Assembly (NCBI GenBank): GCA_022818135.1
Contig: JAFMSR010000008.1
Location: 14,560,840 to 14,624,839 of the forward strand
DNA from: Saxidomus purpurata
Lineage: Eukaryota > Mollusca > Bivalvia > Venerida > Veneridae
Length of the DNA stretch: 64,000 nucleotides
Direction of reading: 5' to 3'
Shown here: positions 47,701 to 59,700 of the stretch, one piece after another
Layout of the letters: each line of letters begins with the position of its first letter
Numbering within the stretch: the first letter of the stretch is position 1
Translations under genes and position numbers: made by a program
Notes under the pieces: model-generated
Database searches by the model: none
What the model saw: the letters and a program-made list of their open reading frames with translations, nothing else
Told to the model about the DNA's origin: nothing

Positions 47701-50700
47701 GTGTGCATTCCGACGAGTGGTGCATTAGAAATGCAAAGTTTATAATCGTTCATTATCCAGTTAGGAAACCTCCACGATCTCCGGTTATATCCAGTCCCAT
47801 TGATACTGCCATGTTCTTTCCCAGTTTGTCCTATTCCGTTATAGCGTCCGAATGTTTAATGACATGCCTACTGGTTGACTAGCATGGTTGGCTCCTTATT
47901 CCCGTTTATACTTTAGGGTGGAATAGTCGACATACCAAGTCAACAGCACTGGGAACTACTCATGCAATCTGAAACTATATAGCACTTAGGCAGTATCGCG
48001 TGTCATAAAATGTGAAATGCCATATATAACTATAACAGAAACACTCTGCTACCTTTTAATAATACATGTGCAATACTTATGGGTGTGGTGGGTGGGTAAT
48101 TGACAAATAGACGCGGGTGATGCTGCATGCAGACAAAACCGGAAAGGCTGGAATTCAGACGATCTATCCTTATATACCTGCGCAGGTGCCGAGAATTCCG
48201 AATATTACATAATTCTACGTAATTAACCGAGTGTCCCGAACAATACCTTTGTGACGTCACTCGGTAACTATGCACGCTGACAAAGTTGAGAATAAATACG
48301 ATATATTTCTTGAAGGAAATAATCGATCTTATTCATACAATAACTCTGTCAACAACAAACGATGGTTTCAATGAAATGCTTTAATAAATCATTTAATTTC
48401 TCAAATGTTTAGACATTTTTATAAGGTTTGGAAAATAATGGCCGTGACAACTGGGACCAGCCTTCCGCAGGGGACAGATACCTACTCTTACCATGCCTAG
48501 GAGTAGCCATACTCCAAAGTAGTTTGCGGATAGCCATATCCCTACTTGTGCCCTCCTCACCGGAAATGCCGAGCAGCATGCTCACTCCGGGCAAAATCCG
48601 GGAAATTAAAATTATATAATTATTAAAAACCCCAGAGATTCTGACCGACATTTAATTCCTGCGTTGAAGTGTCTCCCCAGGGGCCATCATACGCAGAGAA
48701 TGAAATGCCGGCTTTAGTGGTAAGATGTTGACAAAACCCTTCCAAAATGCAGCTAAAAGACTCTAACCAAGCGCATGCATCTGTCCCCTAGGCGAGAATA
48801 TTTTCCGCCACAAGTAAACTCTAAATGAGCTTTAGTATTTAGATTTAAGTTGCAGTGCAACAGCGACAGCGCTTTAAGCAATATGTTTACGACCTTATTT
48901 TGAGTTTACCCCCCAAAAATTCTTAGATCAGGGACGCCAACGTATTCTGTAAATTCTCGAGATATAGTTCGAGTCCCTGCACGGACAAATGGACACCGTC
49001 TGGGCGAAAGTATCCTGCAGACTTGTGGTCGATATCCGGCGAAATGACAGCCGATGGCCCCCCAACATTTACTTGCTGGTGTCCCCACCTATTAATGCGT
49101 CTAGCTTTTGTTCGATAGAAGCATTACTCAAGGTCTTGTCCCCCACGATATTCGCTGGAGGACATCCAACCAAACTAAAATTACATCGGGGAATGCCCGG
49201 CGTAGGTATTCAATACCTTCTTGAATGATAGGTAACAATTCTTTGGTAGGAATATATGGCAAATCATTACCACCAAGGTTAATAACAATAAGTTCAGGGG
49301 CTTGCCTGAAAAGAACGTCGCATTGAAGGCTAAAGGTGAAATCCTTCCATGACATACCGCGTATGCCCCACCAGGCCACTGTTTTGCCTTTTTGTAAGCT
49401 GAGGTTGGGTGTTCCTCTCTCTGCGGCCCTGCGGCCCGCCCAAAAGGGTATGGAATCTCCAATAACCCATATATCTGTCAAAATAAATTCATGAAAGTGA
49501 ATTCTCTATATCTATCGTATTATAAATTGCGGAACGTTAACAACACTTCATGCGACGTCATATTGACATAAGATACCTTAAAATACTGCATTAGCGAATA
49601 TATAATTGAAAAGCGCCGGATCGCCAACGCCCCAGTTTCATAATGTCTTCTCCAGAAAGCCCATTTATAGCTAGATCTGACGCCCGGCCTATTCTAAAAC
49701 TATGGGATGTAAATTTGCGCGAGATTAAATGAACCGAACGCAAGACTTTTCTCAAAACGGCTGCAATTGAGACCGTGTAAGGGGAAGACCATTAGCATGA
49801 CAAAAGAATGGACCGTTCACCCTCGGTCTGATATTTAAGAAATTCTGCAAAGCTTGGACCGGGCACAATTCGGGTTCGAGTTCCCGTGGCAATTTTAAAT
49901 GAATTGGCTTACCAGACTGATTGTTTTTCGTGCGGTACAAGGTAATTGTGACTGAATTCGAATCTTGGAAGGTAACGTTCTCAATTGCCAGTGCATTATG
50001 CAGCAGTGTTAAAGAGTTGCCGACGAGTTCACTGACCCGAAATAACCCAAAATACGCCAGAATATACACAGCTGAAAACAGGACAGTTTCGTAGTGATCG
50101 TAACATACATTAACCAAGTTTGAGCAAATACGTTCTAAAAGTTTCTTTGAAATCGGTGCCCGTATATCATATGTCTGTCGAGCCCTGCGACAGCCCTCTA
50201 GTAACTTACGAACCACAAACAAGTCCATAATGTCATACCAACCATGGATCTTATGAAAAAAGCTTAACCCCGAATATATGTTGTAATTGTTTTGGGAGAT
50301 AGTCCTCGTTCAAAACAATGCGAGATAAATAGTACTACATTAGAACTGTGTGCCGGCCAGTTTAAAGGAAACTGGTATGTAGTGCGAAAGCTCTGAAATG
50401 AATTCAGCGCAGTCACATATGTAGCCAACGTGTTTGAAGCTAGGCTATCTAACATGAGTCTGGCAGCTCTGTGTCGAAGATGTGCCACAGAGAAGCTGGT
50501 ACTGGGAACGGTTTCGCGTCTGCCTGAGGAGCTAGCTGTCTGAAACGATCCATCTGAAAGCGAGAAAGCGCATCACAGATTGTGTTGTCAACACCGGGAA
50601 TGTGTGTAGCTTTAATTATAATGTTTGATTGTAGACATTTCCAAGTGATCGATCTGAGAATACACATTACCAAGCTTGATTTTGAAGTCATTGTATTAAT

Positions 50701-53700
50701 AATGTTTACAACTGCCGTATTGTCGCAATTGAATTTGATTTTCTTATTCTGCATTTCAGAGCCCCATATACATATAGCTACTAAGATAGGAAATATCTCT
50801 AGAACAGTGATATCTCTTGTAAATCCGCTGTCGTGCCATTCAACTGGCCACCGTGCGTGACTCCAACGATTCCGGAAGTAAATGCCAAAACCTAATTCTG
50901 GGCCCGGCGTGTCTGTGTATAGTTGAATATCGGGAGTGGAAACCCAATAGCGGTCATGAAAGACCGAGATACCGTTATGATTCCGGAAGAATTGCAACCA
51001 CATTTGTAAATCCAATTTTATATGCTTGTTGACCCTAACATGGTGATGTGGTTTTGTGAGACCGCATGTGGCATTGATAAGGCGACGACAAAAGGTTCGA
51101 CCTGCGACTATAGCCCTACAACAGAAATTTAAAGAGCCAATCAACGATTGTAACTGCTTCAATGTAGTTTTACTCCTTTGTAAAATAATTTCTATTTTTT
51201 GGACAACCTCCTCTATTTTCTCGCGAGGAATGCGAATTTCCATTTTGTGCGAATCTAATTCAAGGCCTAGAAATACAATGACTGTGGTAGGACCAACTGT
51301 TTTTTCTGTGGCTAGCGGAACATTTAGTGCTGCCATACACTCGTTGAAATGATGCATTAATTGCAAGCAAGATTCGTGTGAGTTATCTCCCCCGAAAAAA
51401 TCATCGAGGTAATGGATTAATTTTCCAGACTGTAAATTTTGTTTGACCGCTGCCTCAAGAAATGTAGAAAATTTCTCGAACGTACTAGGGCTAATGCTTG
51501 AACCAAACGGGAGAGCTTTGTCGAAAAAATACTGGTCTCTAAAACGAAAACCTAAGAGATCAAAATCGTCCGGATTGACCGGCAGCAGCCGAAAGGCGTT
51601 TTTAATGTCCATTTTGAATAAACAGCAATCGCGCCCGAGATCTTGAATGATGAAAACTGCTTCATCGAAGCTTGTATACTGAACGGAGCATAAATTTGGG
51701 TCTATAAAATCATTAATTGATTGACCGGCTGGAAACGATAAATGGTGTATTAAGCGGAAGTCGCCGACATTTTTCTTTGGAACCAATCCCAAAGGGGAAA
51801 CTATCAGCGAATGCATCGGTCTGTCGTGGAATGGGCCCGCAACTCGGCCCGCTAAAATTTCTTTATTAATTTTTTGTTGAACAATTTCTGGATATTCCTG
51901 AACCGACTTTAAATTGCTAGCATCTCTGGGTATGCGCGGCCCTGTGTAGTTCAAGCGAAAACCGTTGAGAAAACCGTCTAAAAGAAAATGGGCCATATCT
52001 GCTTCGTAATTAGCAAGTAGTGATTTTAAATGTTCTATGTTGATCGGACTGTGAGCTAAACTATACAAGTCAAAATTTGAAGGGGCACGCGAGTCAATAA
52101 TTCTTTCCGGGGTTTGCCCGACCGCCGGAAACGAAATGAACGCTCCTGGCGAAATGGCGATTCGTAGAGGAAGCCGACTGGTGTTGTTGGCTAGCCTTGT
52201 TCAAGAAACAATTTATTGAACTATGGGGTTTACCGCACTTTTGACAAACGTGCGAAAACCTGCAATTACGCCATTTGCAATTCCCTTTATTAAAGTCAAT
52301 GCATACGGGAGCCGAGGGTTTTTGTGCGACCGGTGCTTGAGTTGTGGTTGCATTCATGCACCTACACCATAGGTCATGGTTAATTGCCGCCCACGAGCTG
52401 GGTGAATTAGACTGGCGAAGGCGAAACTGCTTATCGCAAGTTTGCCATGCAAAACCTGGGCGTTTGGCACATTCCCTTATTGTGGACATATATTGCAGCA
52501 ACTGATGCGTTTTATCTGCATGTGTTGTTAAATAGATCGCCGCATAGATGACAAATGCGTCGGTCCATTGTTCTATGGAATGTATATTGTCTTTGCATTC
52601 TTTCGGCTTGAAAATAATTTGGCCGTCCGAAATTGACAGCACTTGGCCCGTGCATAAATCTGACAACTCGACTGCACCCTTAAGCAATAAGCAGAGATTA
52701 ATGTACTCGCCCTGACAAATTCTTTGTTTTAGTGAAGCCGGCACGTGCAATGTAAGATCGTCCTCGGACATTTTGACCGGGTCGATCGGCAGTTGGTTTT
52801 GCATTAACGGGAAAATGCTTTGTCGCGTGTTTTCCTTTACAAAGTTTGGCGAAGGATTGCTCATGTCTTGCGTGTTTTGGTTCATGTTTGAACCCACGCT
52901 ATGCCGAACCTTCTCCTGGTTCGTTGAATATAGCGATTCGTTTTCGGATGTGTTGCCATCCTCACCACCCCTATTCTCATTATCTGGTAATTGCACCATT
53001 TGAGATGCCTTTATGATCTCGTTAAAATCAATATAAGAATTAAAAGTTGGCTCACGGCGATCCTCCTGCGAGGATCTGGCGGGATCCGATCTCCTCCTCT
53101 TTGGGGTGTTATCCCTGGCAGCAATGGCAGGTCCTGCTGACCGTTTCCTTCCTCTCCCTCTTCCAGGCATCACAAAGTATTAGTAATGATATAAAAGAAT
53201 AAATTTATAACGAGAAAGCGAAGGATTATCGTAGATGCAATTAATTGACAAATAGACGCGGGTGATGCTGCATGCAGACAAAACCGGAAAGGCTGGAATT
53301 CAGACGATCTATCCTTATATACCTGCGCAGGTGCCGAGAATTCCGAATATTACATAATTCTACGTAATTAACCGAGTGTCCCGAACAATACCTTTGTGAC
53401 GTCACTCGGTAACTATGCACGCTGACAAAGTTGAGAATAAATACGATATATTTCTTGAAGGAAATAATCGATCTTATTTTGCATGCTTTATATTCATGTT
53501 TCATGCTTTATGTAAGATCTACTAGGTTTATATTTATGTTATTTGCTTTATTGATATTTTTAGCTCACCTGGCTTTGCCAGGGTGAGCTTTTCTAATTGA
53601 TGATTGTCTGTCGTCCGTCAACATTTTGATTCAAATGACATCTCCTCTGAAACCACTAGGCCAATTATGATAAAACTATGCAGGAATGTTCCTTGCATGA

Positions 53701-56700
53701 AGCTCTACCAAAAGTGTTCAAAGAATTCCATTCCATGCAGAACTCTGGTTGCTATGGCAACAAATAGGAAAAACTTTAAAAATCTTCTTCTCTGAAACCA
53801 CAAAGCCTAGAGCTTAGATATTTGGCATGTAGCATTGGCTAGTGGACCTCTACCAAGTTTGTTCAAATTATGACCCCTGGATCAAAATTGACCCTGCACG
53901 GGGGGCCACTTTGTTTAATATAGGCTTATATAGGAAAAACTTAAAAAATCTTCTTCTCTGAAACCACAAGGCCTAGAGCTTAAATATTTGGCATGTAGCA
54001 TTGCCTAGTAGATGTCTTCAAAGTTTGTTCAAATTATGCCCCTTGTGTCAAAATTGGCTTTGCCAGGGGAGGGGCGTCACTTGTTTTATAAAGACGTATA
54101 TAGGAAAACCTATTTGGTATATACCATTGTTTAGTGATCTTCCACCAGGCAAGTGAACTTGTATCAAGGTGAGCGATATAGGGTCATGTTGGCCCTCTTG
54201 TTTATGTTAACTGTTCTAATATAATTATTTTACATGTATAGTACTTATATTGCTTTATGTTTATGTTGCTTTATGTTTATGTAACAGTCTTTATGTTTAT
54301 GTTACATATTTCAGATATGTCTGGTATTCATCAGTGTGGCAGCAGTGGTTGTATACCGTGTGATAGTCAGCGTGGATTACTGCGGTAAAATCAGCACAGT
54401 GAACTGTCTCATTCTCACCAACATACTCTCAGCATTGCTAAATGCAGTCTCAATACTCATTCTTGGCAAGGTATGATACACTTGTAACTTCTTGACTTGC
54501 CCATGGTACTGTTTTATGTTCACAGTGCATTGATGTTTAGGTTGATTTACACTTTAAACATAAAATCACATTTTACCCATGTCAATAAACACAGAGATAT
54601 AGTGATAGCCTAATAAGCCTCTTAAATATCATTATTGAATATCTTGCATGTAGTAACACATATGATAGAGCTTGGGTAAATAAATAATTATTATTACCCT
54701 TCCATGAAATTTACGGACTTCTGTTTGGTCAACAATCCGTAAATATATATTGATATTTACGGGCAAGCTGGTATTATACACTTGACATTATCCCGTTACT
54801 GTACCCCATGCTAAACGTGAGCTTGTTCGCCGCGTACACTATGTCAAAGTATAAGTCCGTGCTGTTTTGTGACGTCACAAAGTGACATTGAGGTATCATA
54901 AGGGGATTTGAAGTTCTGCTTACATTCAACCGTTAAATAAATAAAAAATAAACGGAATCTTTCAATATTTAAGACAGAGAAGAGTAATAAAATTGTTATT
55001 TGTTTTTTGACGTGATATATGGGGATATATTTCCCACCTCGACATAATATTACCCTCACTTAAAGGCTCGGGTAATATAAGTCTAGGCGGGTAATATATC
55101 CCCATATACCACTTCAAAAACCTAATAACATAATAAATTATATTGTTGCTTTTTATTGCTTTTCGTATGAAATTTTAACATGACTCATGATTTTGTAATT
55201 ATATACAAAGAGTAGAAAAATTATGTTTTATTGTGCCATAAACAAGACGGAAACTAATATGCCGTCAAAATGACGTCATATTGTGCAACATGACGTTAAA
55301 TAAATATAGGCATAGAAAATAATGCTTTGAATTAATTAACCTTTTGTAATATATGGTCATGTTAGAATCAAAATAACATCATTTTCAGCATTGCTATTGT
55401 CTAATAAACAACTATTTGTTGTTTTGATACACAGCTATAAACCACTACGGCCTTCGTGGTTAATTATTGCATATCAGAACTCCAAATCATTGTTTATTAG
55501 ACGATGAACACCGCTGGAATGGATATTATTTCATAATTAATTTTTCACTGATATGTTTTTATTGCCACTATTTAGTTCACAGTTATGGTTGTAATGGTCT
55601 ATACTACTGTACTTTTATGCACTTTTCAGATATATGACTTGATAGCATTAAAGTTAACAGAATGGGGTAAGTTACACTAAGTAAAGTAGCCAGTCATTAG
55701 ACTGGGTATCAACTTACGTCGTCTAGTAGATCTGAGGAAATGAAAAACACAAATCTCCGTTTTTCTGATTATGGCATTTTCTTGTAGCCTGATGTGAAAT
55801 CTATTTTCATGCACTGTTTTAATCAGAATTCTGAATTTCGTATTTATTATAACTACATTTCTTACATATTCGAAGACTTTGTTTGATGTCAGTATATTGT
55901 AGCACAGTACATGTATAATTGTATTTCTGTATTTTTGCAGAAAACCATCGTACGCAGACACAGTTTAATGATGCCCTGATCATTAAGTTGTTTGCTTTCT
56001 CGTTTGCAAACACTTACGCATCTTGTTTCTACATAGCATTCTTCAGAGGGGTGAGTATTTTGATTCACTTGGTCATCCAAGCTGGTCTTGTGGACACTTA
56101 ATCTCCAAAACACCTGATCAGAATTTGATAAGACTTTACAGGAGTGATAAGTACCATGCCTAGCTGTACATAGTCCATGTTTTGGGGCACTAGCTCAAAG
56201 GTCAAGGTCACAGGGACTCGAGATAGTAAAATGTTGTGGACACATAATCTCCAAAACACCTGGTGAGAATGATACTTCAAAGAAATGGTAAGTACCATGC
56301 CTAGTTTGTGCATGGTCCATGTTTCGGGTATCTAGGTCAAAGGTTAAGATCACAGGGTCGCGAGTAAGTAAAATCTTGTGCAATCTTAATCTCCGAAACC
56401 TGTGGTCAGAAATTAATGATACTTTACAGAAATGGTAAGTACCATGCCTTGTTGTGCATGTTCCATGTTTCAGGTCACTAGGTCAAGGTCACAGGGGCTC
56501 GAGATAATAAAATCTTATGCGCTCTGATTCTCCAAAACTTGGTCAGAATTTAATGATACTTCACAGAATTGATAAGTACCATGCCTAGTTATGTGCATGG
56601 TCCAATAATTAAAGCATAAAATGTTACATAAATTTAAATACATGTCAGTGCAGTGTTTTGGGGGAATTCATCACCTTCAGTGATAGTTCCAGTTTATTTA

Positions 56701-59700
56701 AGCATGATTGTGAACTTAAACAATGTATTAATCATTCTTGAAGCACCGTCCCTGGCGGAACCGATTATTTATGAAAAAAAGAGCCAGCAACTTTATTACT
56801 GGTATACATTTATGACTGGTTGGACTTTCAAGTCCTTTTTGCCAAAGGAACCAGCATATATGACGTTATTGAGGATCAAACATCGTTCTTTTGGATTGCA
56901 TGATATTGTCAAAAGTCTCAGCCATGCGACCATATTATGATGTATGTTTGATATTAAATTACACTTTTCAGAGGTTTGGGGGTGTATTTGGTCTACCAGA
57001 GGAGTACAATGATGAATGTGAAGGCGATAGTTGTATGTCACAGCTTTCATTTCAAGTCTGTGTTCTCATGTTGGCCAAGCCATTACCAAAGTTTTTAAAA
57101 GATATTGTTTTACCGTAAGTATAGTATATTTTACCATTAGTATAGTATGTTGTTATGTAATGGGGTCGGGGCTAAAATATTTGCCCATATTATACTTGCT
57201 AACCTTTGATTCATGAAAGAAGGTCTTGAACTGCATGTAAATGATCCCTTTGAAATTGCAAATGCGGACCCAGATATCTTTCAGTAATACTACTTTCCAG
57301 GTTGTTGAATTCCATTTAAATGTGATCAAATACATATTAAAAATGGCAGCTTGTGGTTTTATGGGTAAAAATTACTGTGCAGCATGTGACTAGACATTTG
57401 AACATGAAAATACCAAGTTTAAATATGCATTTCTCTTTCAACAGATTTATAAGGAAATTATGGAGAACTCGACCGGACTGTTGTCGGTGCTGTGACAAGG
57501 GTTGTTGTTGTTGTAACAATAAGGTCGAGGATGAGGAAAAAATGTCTCCGAATACTGATTCTCCCGATCAAAAGAGAGCGAAGGCTTTCTTAAGGAAGGA
57601 AAGATATAAACCACCACTCGGAGATTTCACGTTGGGAGAATACACAGAGAAAGTCATCATTTATGGTTTCTTAATGGTAACAGCTTATTACGAACTGTTT
57701 AATTATCAACTGTACAATGTAATGGAATTCATGTATCAAAAAGGCAATTTTTTAAAACTACTGCACCCAAAGTCCACTGTGCCTATTTCTTTGTCACTGA
57801 AAATACTTCTTTTACATTCAATTCTTTAGAAAAGGTGAACAAGAAATGAACAAGAAAAAATTGAAAGTTGACTCTTCTCCCTAGAGACGATATCTGAATA
57901 CATGTTAAAAAAGGCAGAAAACTGAGGAAGGAAGGGGTGGGGCTGATTTGACTTACTTCCATATCATTTATAATTTTGAAATCCTTCAGAATGTCATTTT
58001 CGTACTTGAAATGCATGAAATATCAGCAAAAAGTGGTATTTCACTTAATTCTTAAGGTATACTGAAATAAAATTGAATATCGATAAGTTCAAAAGGATAC
58101 AAGAGTACTGATAAGAGATGGCAAAAAGAACATTTCTGGTTAGCATATTGCTGGTTAACATATTGTTGGTTAGCATATTTCTGGTTAGCATATTGCTGGT
58201 TAACATATTGTTGGTTAGCGTATTGCTGGTTAGCATATTGCTGGTTAACATATTGTTGGTTAGCATATTGCTGGTTAGCATATTGCTGGTTAGTGAATTG
58301 CTGGTTAGCATATTGTTGGTTAGCATATTGCTGGTTAGAATATTGCTGGTTAGTGAATTGCTGGTTAGCATATTGCTGGTTAGCATATTGCTGGTTAACA
58401 TACTGTTGGTTAGCATATTGCTGGTTAGCATATTGCTGGTTAGTGAATTGCTGGTTAGCATATTGCTGGTTAGCATATTGCTGGTTAGTGAATTGCTGGT
58501 TAGCATATTGCTGGTTATAAGTATATAGCTGTGGGTTAACATATTGCTTTTATAAATTTCTTGTTCACTTATTTTTCAGTTGTTTGCAGCCTCTTTTCCA
58601 CTGGCGCCTTTGTTTGCTTTACTGATATTATTTGTGGATAAACACATTGATGCAAAAAGATTGTTGTGGCTAAACAGGAGACCTGTTGCCTTCATTGCTC
58701 AAGATTTAGGTGAGCACTTTAACTTTAACCAGTCCAAACTTGCTGGCTTCTGATTTGCTAGACATGACATCAGTTTTAATTTACTGACCAATCAGAGGCA
58801 AGAAACTTAAGACCGGTTGCTTTTTCTGAAAATGCTAATTTATTTATAGTTTATTATGAGAAGGGTTCAAGACTCGCTCCAGATAGCAACCTGAAAGATA
58901 GAGAGGGGCAATGTGCAATAAAGTGTTTTGTTTGAGGATGCTACCACCATGGTACTGGTGGGGATTTAACCACAGACCCTGCAAACCAGAGGAGCAAGTG
59001 CTATCACATCACTACAGTGGCTCGACAATGTTTTAATATTTCATGTTAATATGGAGACAAAAGTAAACAATTAAGATTTACTTGTAGTTTTGATATTTGC
59101 TTCTACTTGCAATCAACAGCTTGCACCTATCTGAATTATGTCATAAAAGTCATAAAGGTCAATTTTCTCCTGACATGGTTGATATGTGTTTGAATATACA
59201 GGTATGTGGTTTGGAATTCTGAACTTTGTGAACCTGGTCGGTGTGATCTCCAATGGTTTCCTCATTGCCTTCACCTCAGCCTGGGGGCTTAAGTACAGCA
59301 TTCAAACGAGACTGTGGATTTGTATAGGCTTTGAAGTGAGTATTATCCACAAATGTTGACTTTGCTATACTATGGTTATCTTTTGTGTAACTCACTACAA
59401 AAACTGTGACTGCCATAGCTTACCTATTTTCAACATTTTTTATTTTACACTGCTTTAAACGTTTTTGGATAAACTTGGCCTAATTTTCAAGACATGAGAA
59501 GAACATAGCATAATCAGTGTTTAGGAGACTCAGAGGTTAGATTTCAAGAATCAAGGAGTTATAATGCATATTTTCAAGGTTTTCTGAAAACTGTTATGAG
59601 TGCTTCCCACTATAACAGAAAGTTCTTTGTCCTATGATAAGGTTATCTTACCATGCTGATGGTGAAAGATTCTGCTTTTGTGACCAGTGTAGATCATGAT

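Larger units (their letters stand above)
46509..53476 (-). mobile_element. Ngaro-type tyrosine-recombinase (DIRS-order) retrotransposon
   Basis: A complete-looking 7.0-kb element, read right to left: repeat A1 (53242-53476), Gag (52094-53170), RT-RNase H (50449-about 52090), tyrosine recombinase (49591-50488), SGNH hydrolase (48923-49481), repeat B1 (48330-48812), repeat A2 (48097-48331), a 1.1-kb segment, repeat B2 (46509-46988). Split direct repeats A1...B1-A2...B2, a recombinase instead of an integrase and absence of a target duplication are the hallmarks of Ngaro elements. It sits in anoctamin intron 10, antisense to the gene. Confidence 0.88.

Noticed and set aside
48989..51646. Plus-strand ORFs opposite the Ngaro genes
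   Set aside because: Antisense shadows of hydrolase and RT frames, which carry the recognised catalytic motifs on the minus strand.
58045..58542. ORFs of 165 and 136 residues on opposite strands
   Set aside because: Both are translations of the 15-bp minisatellite inside an anoctamin intron; no other sequence support.
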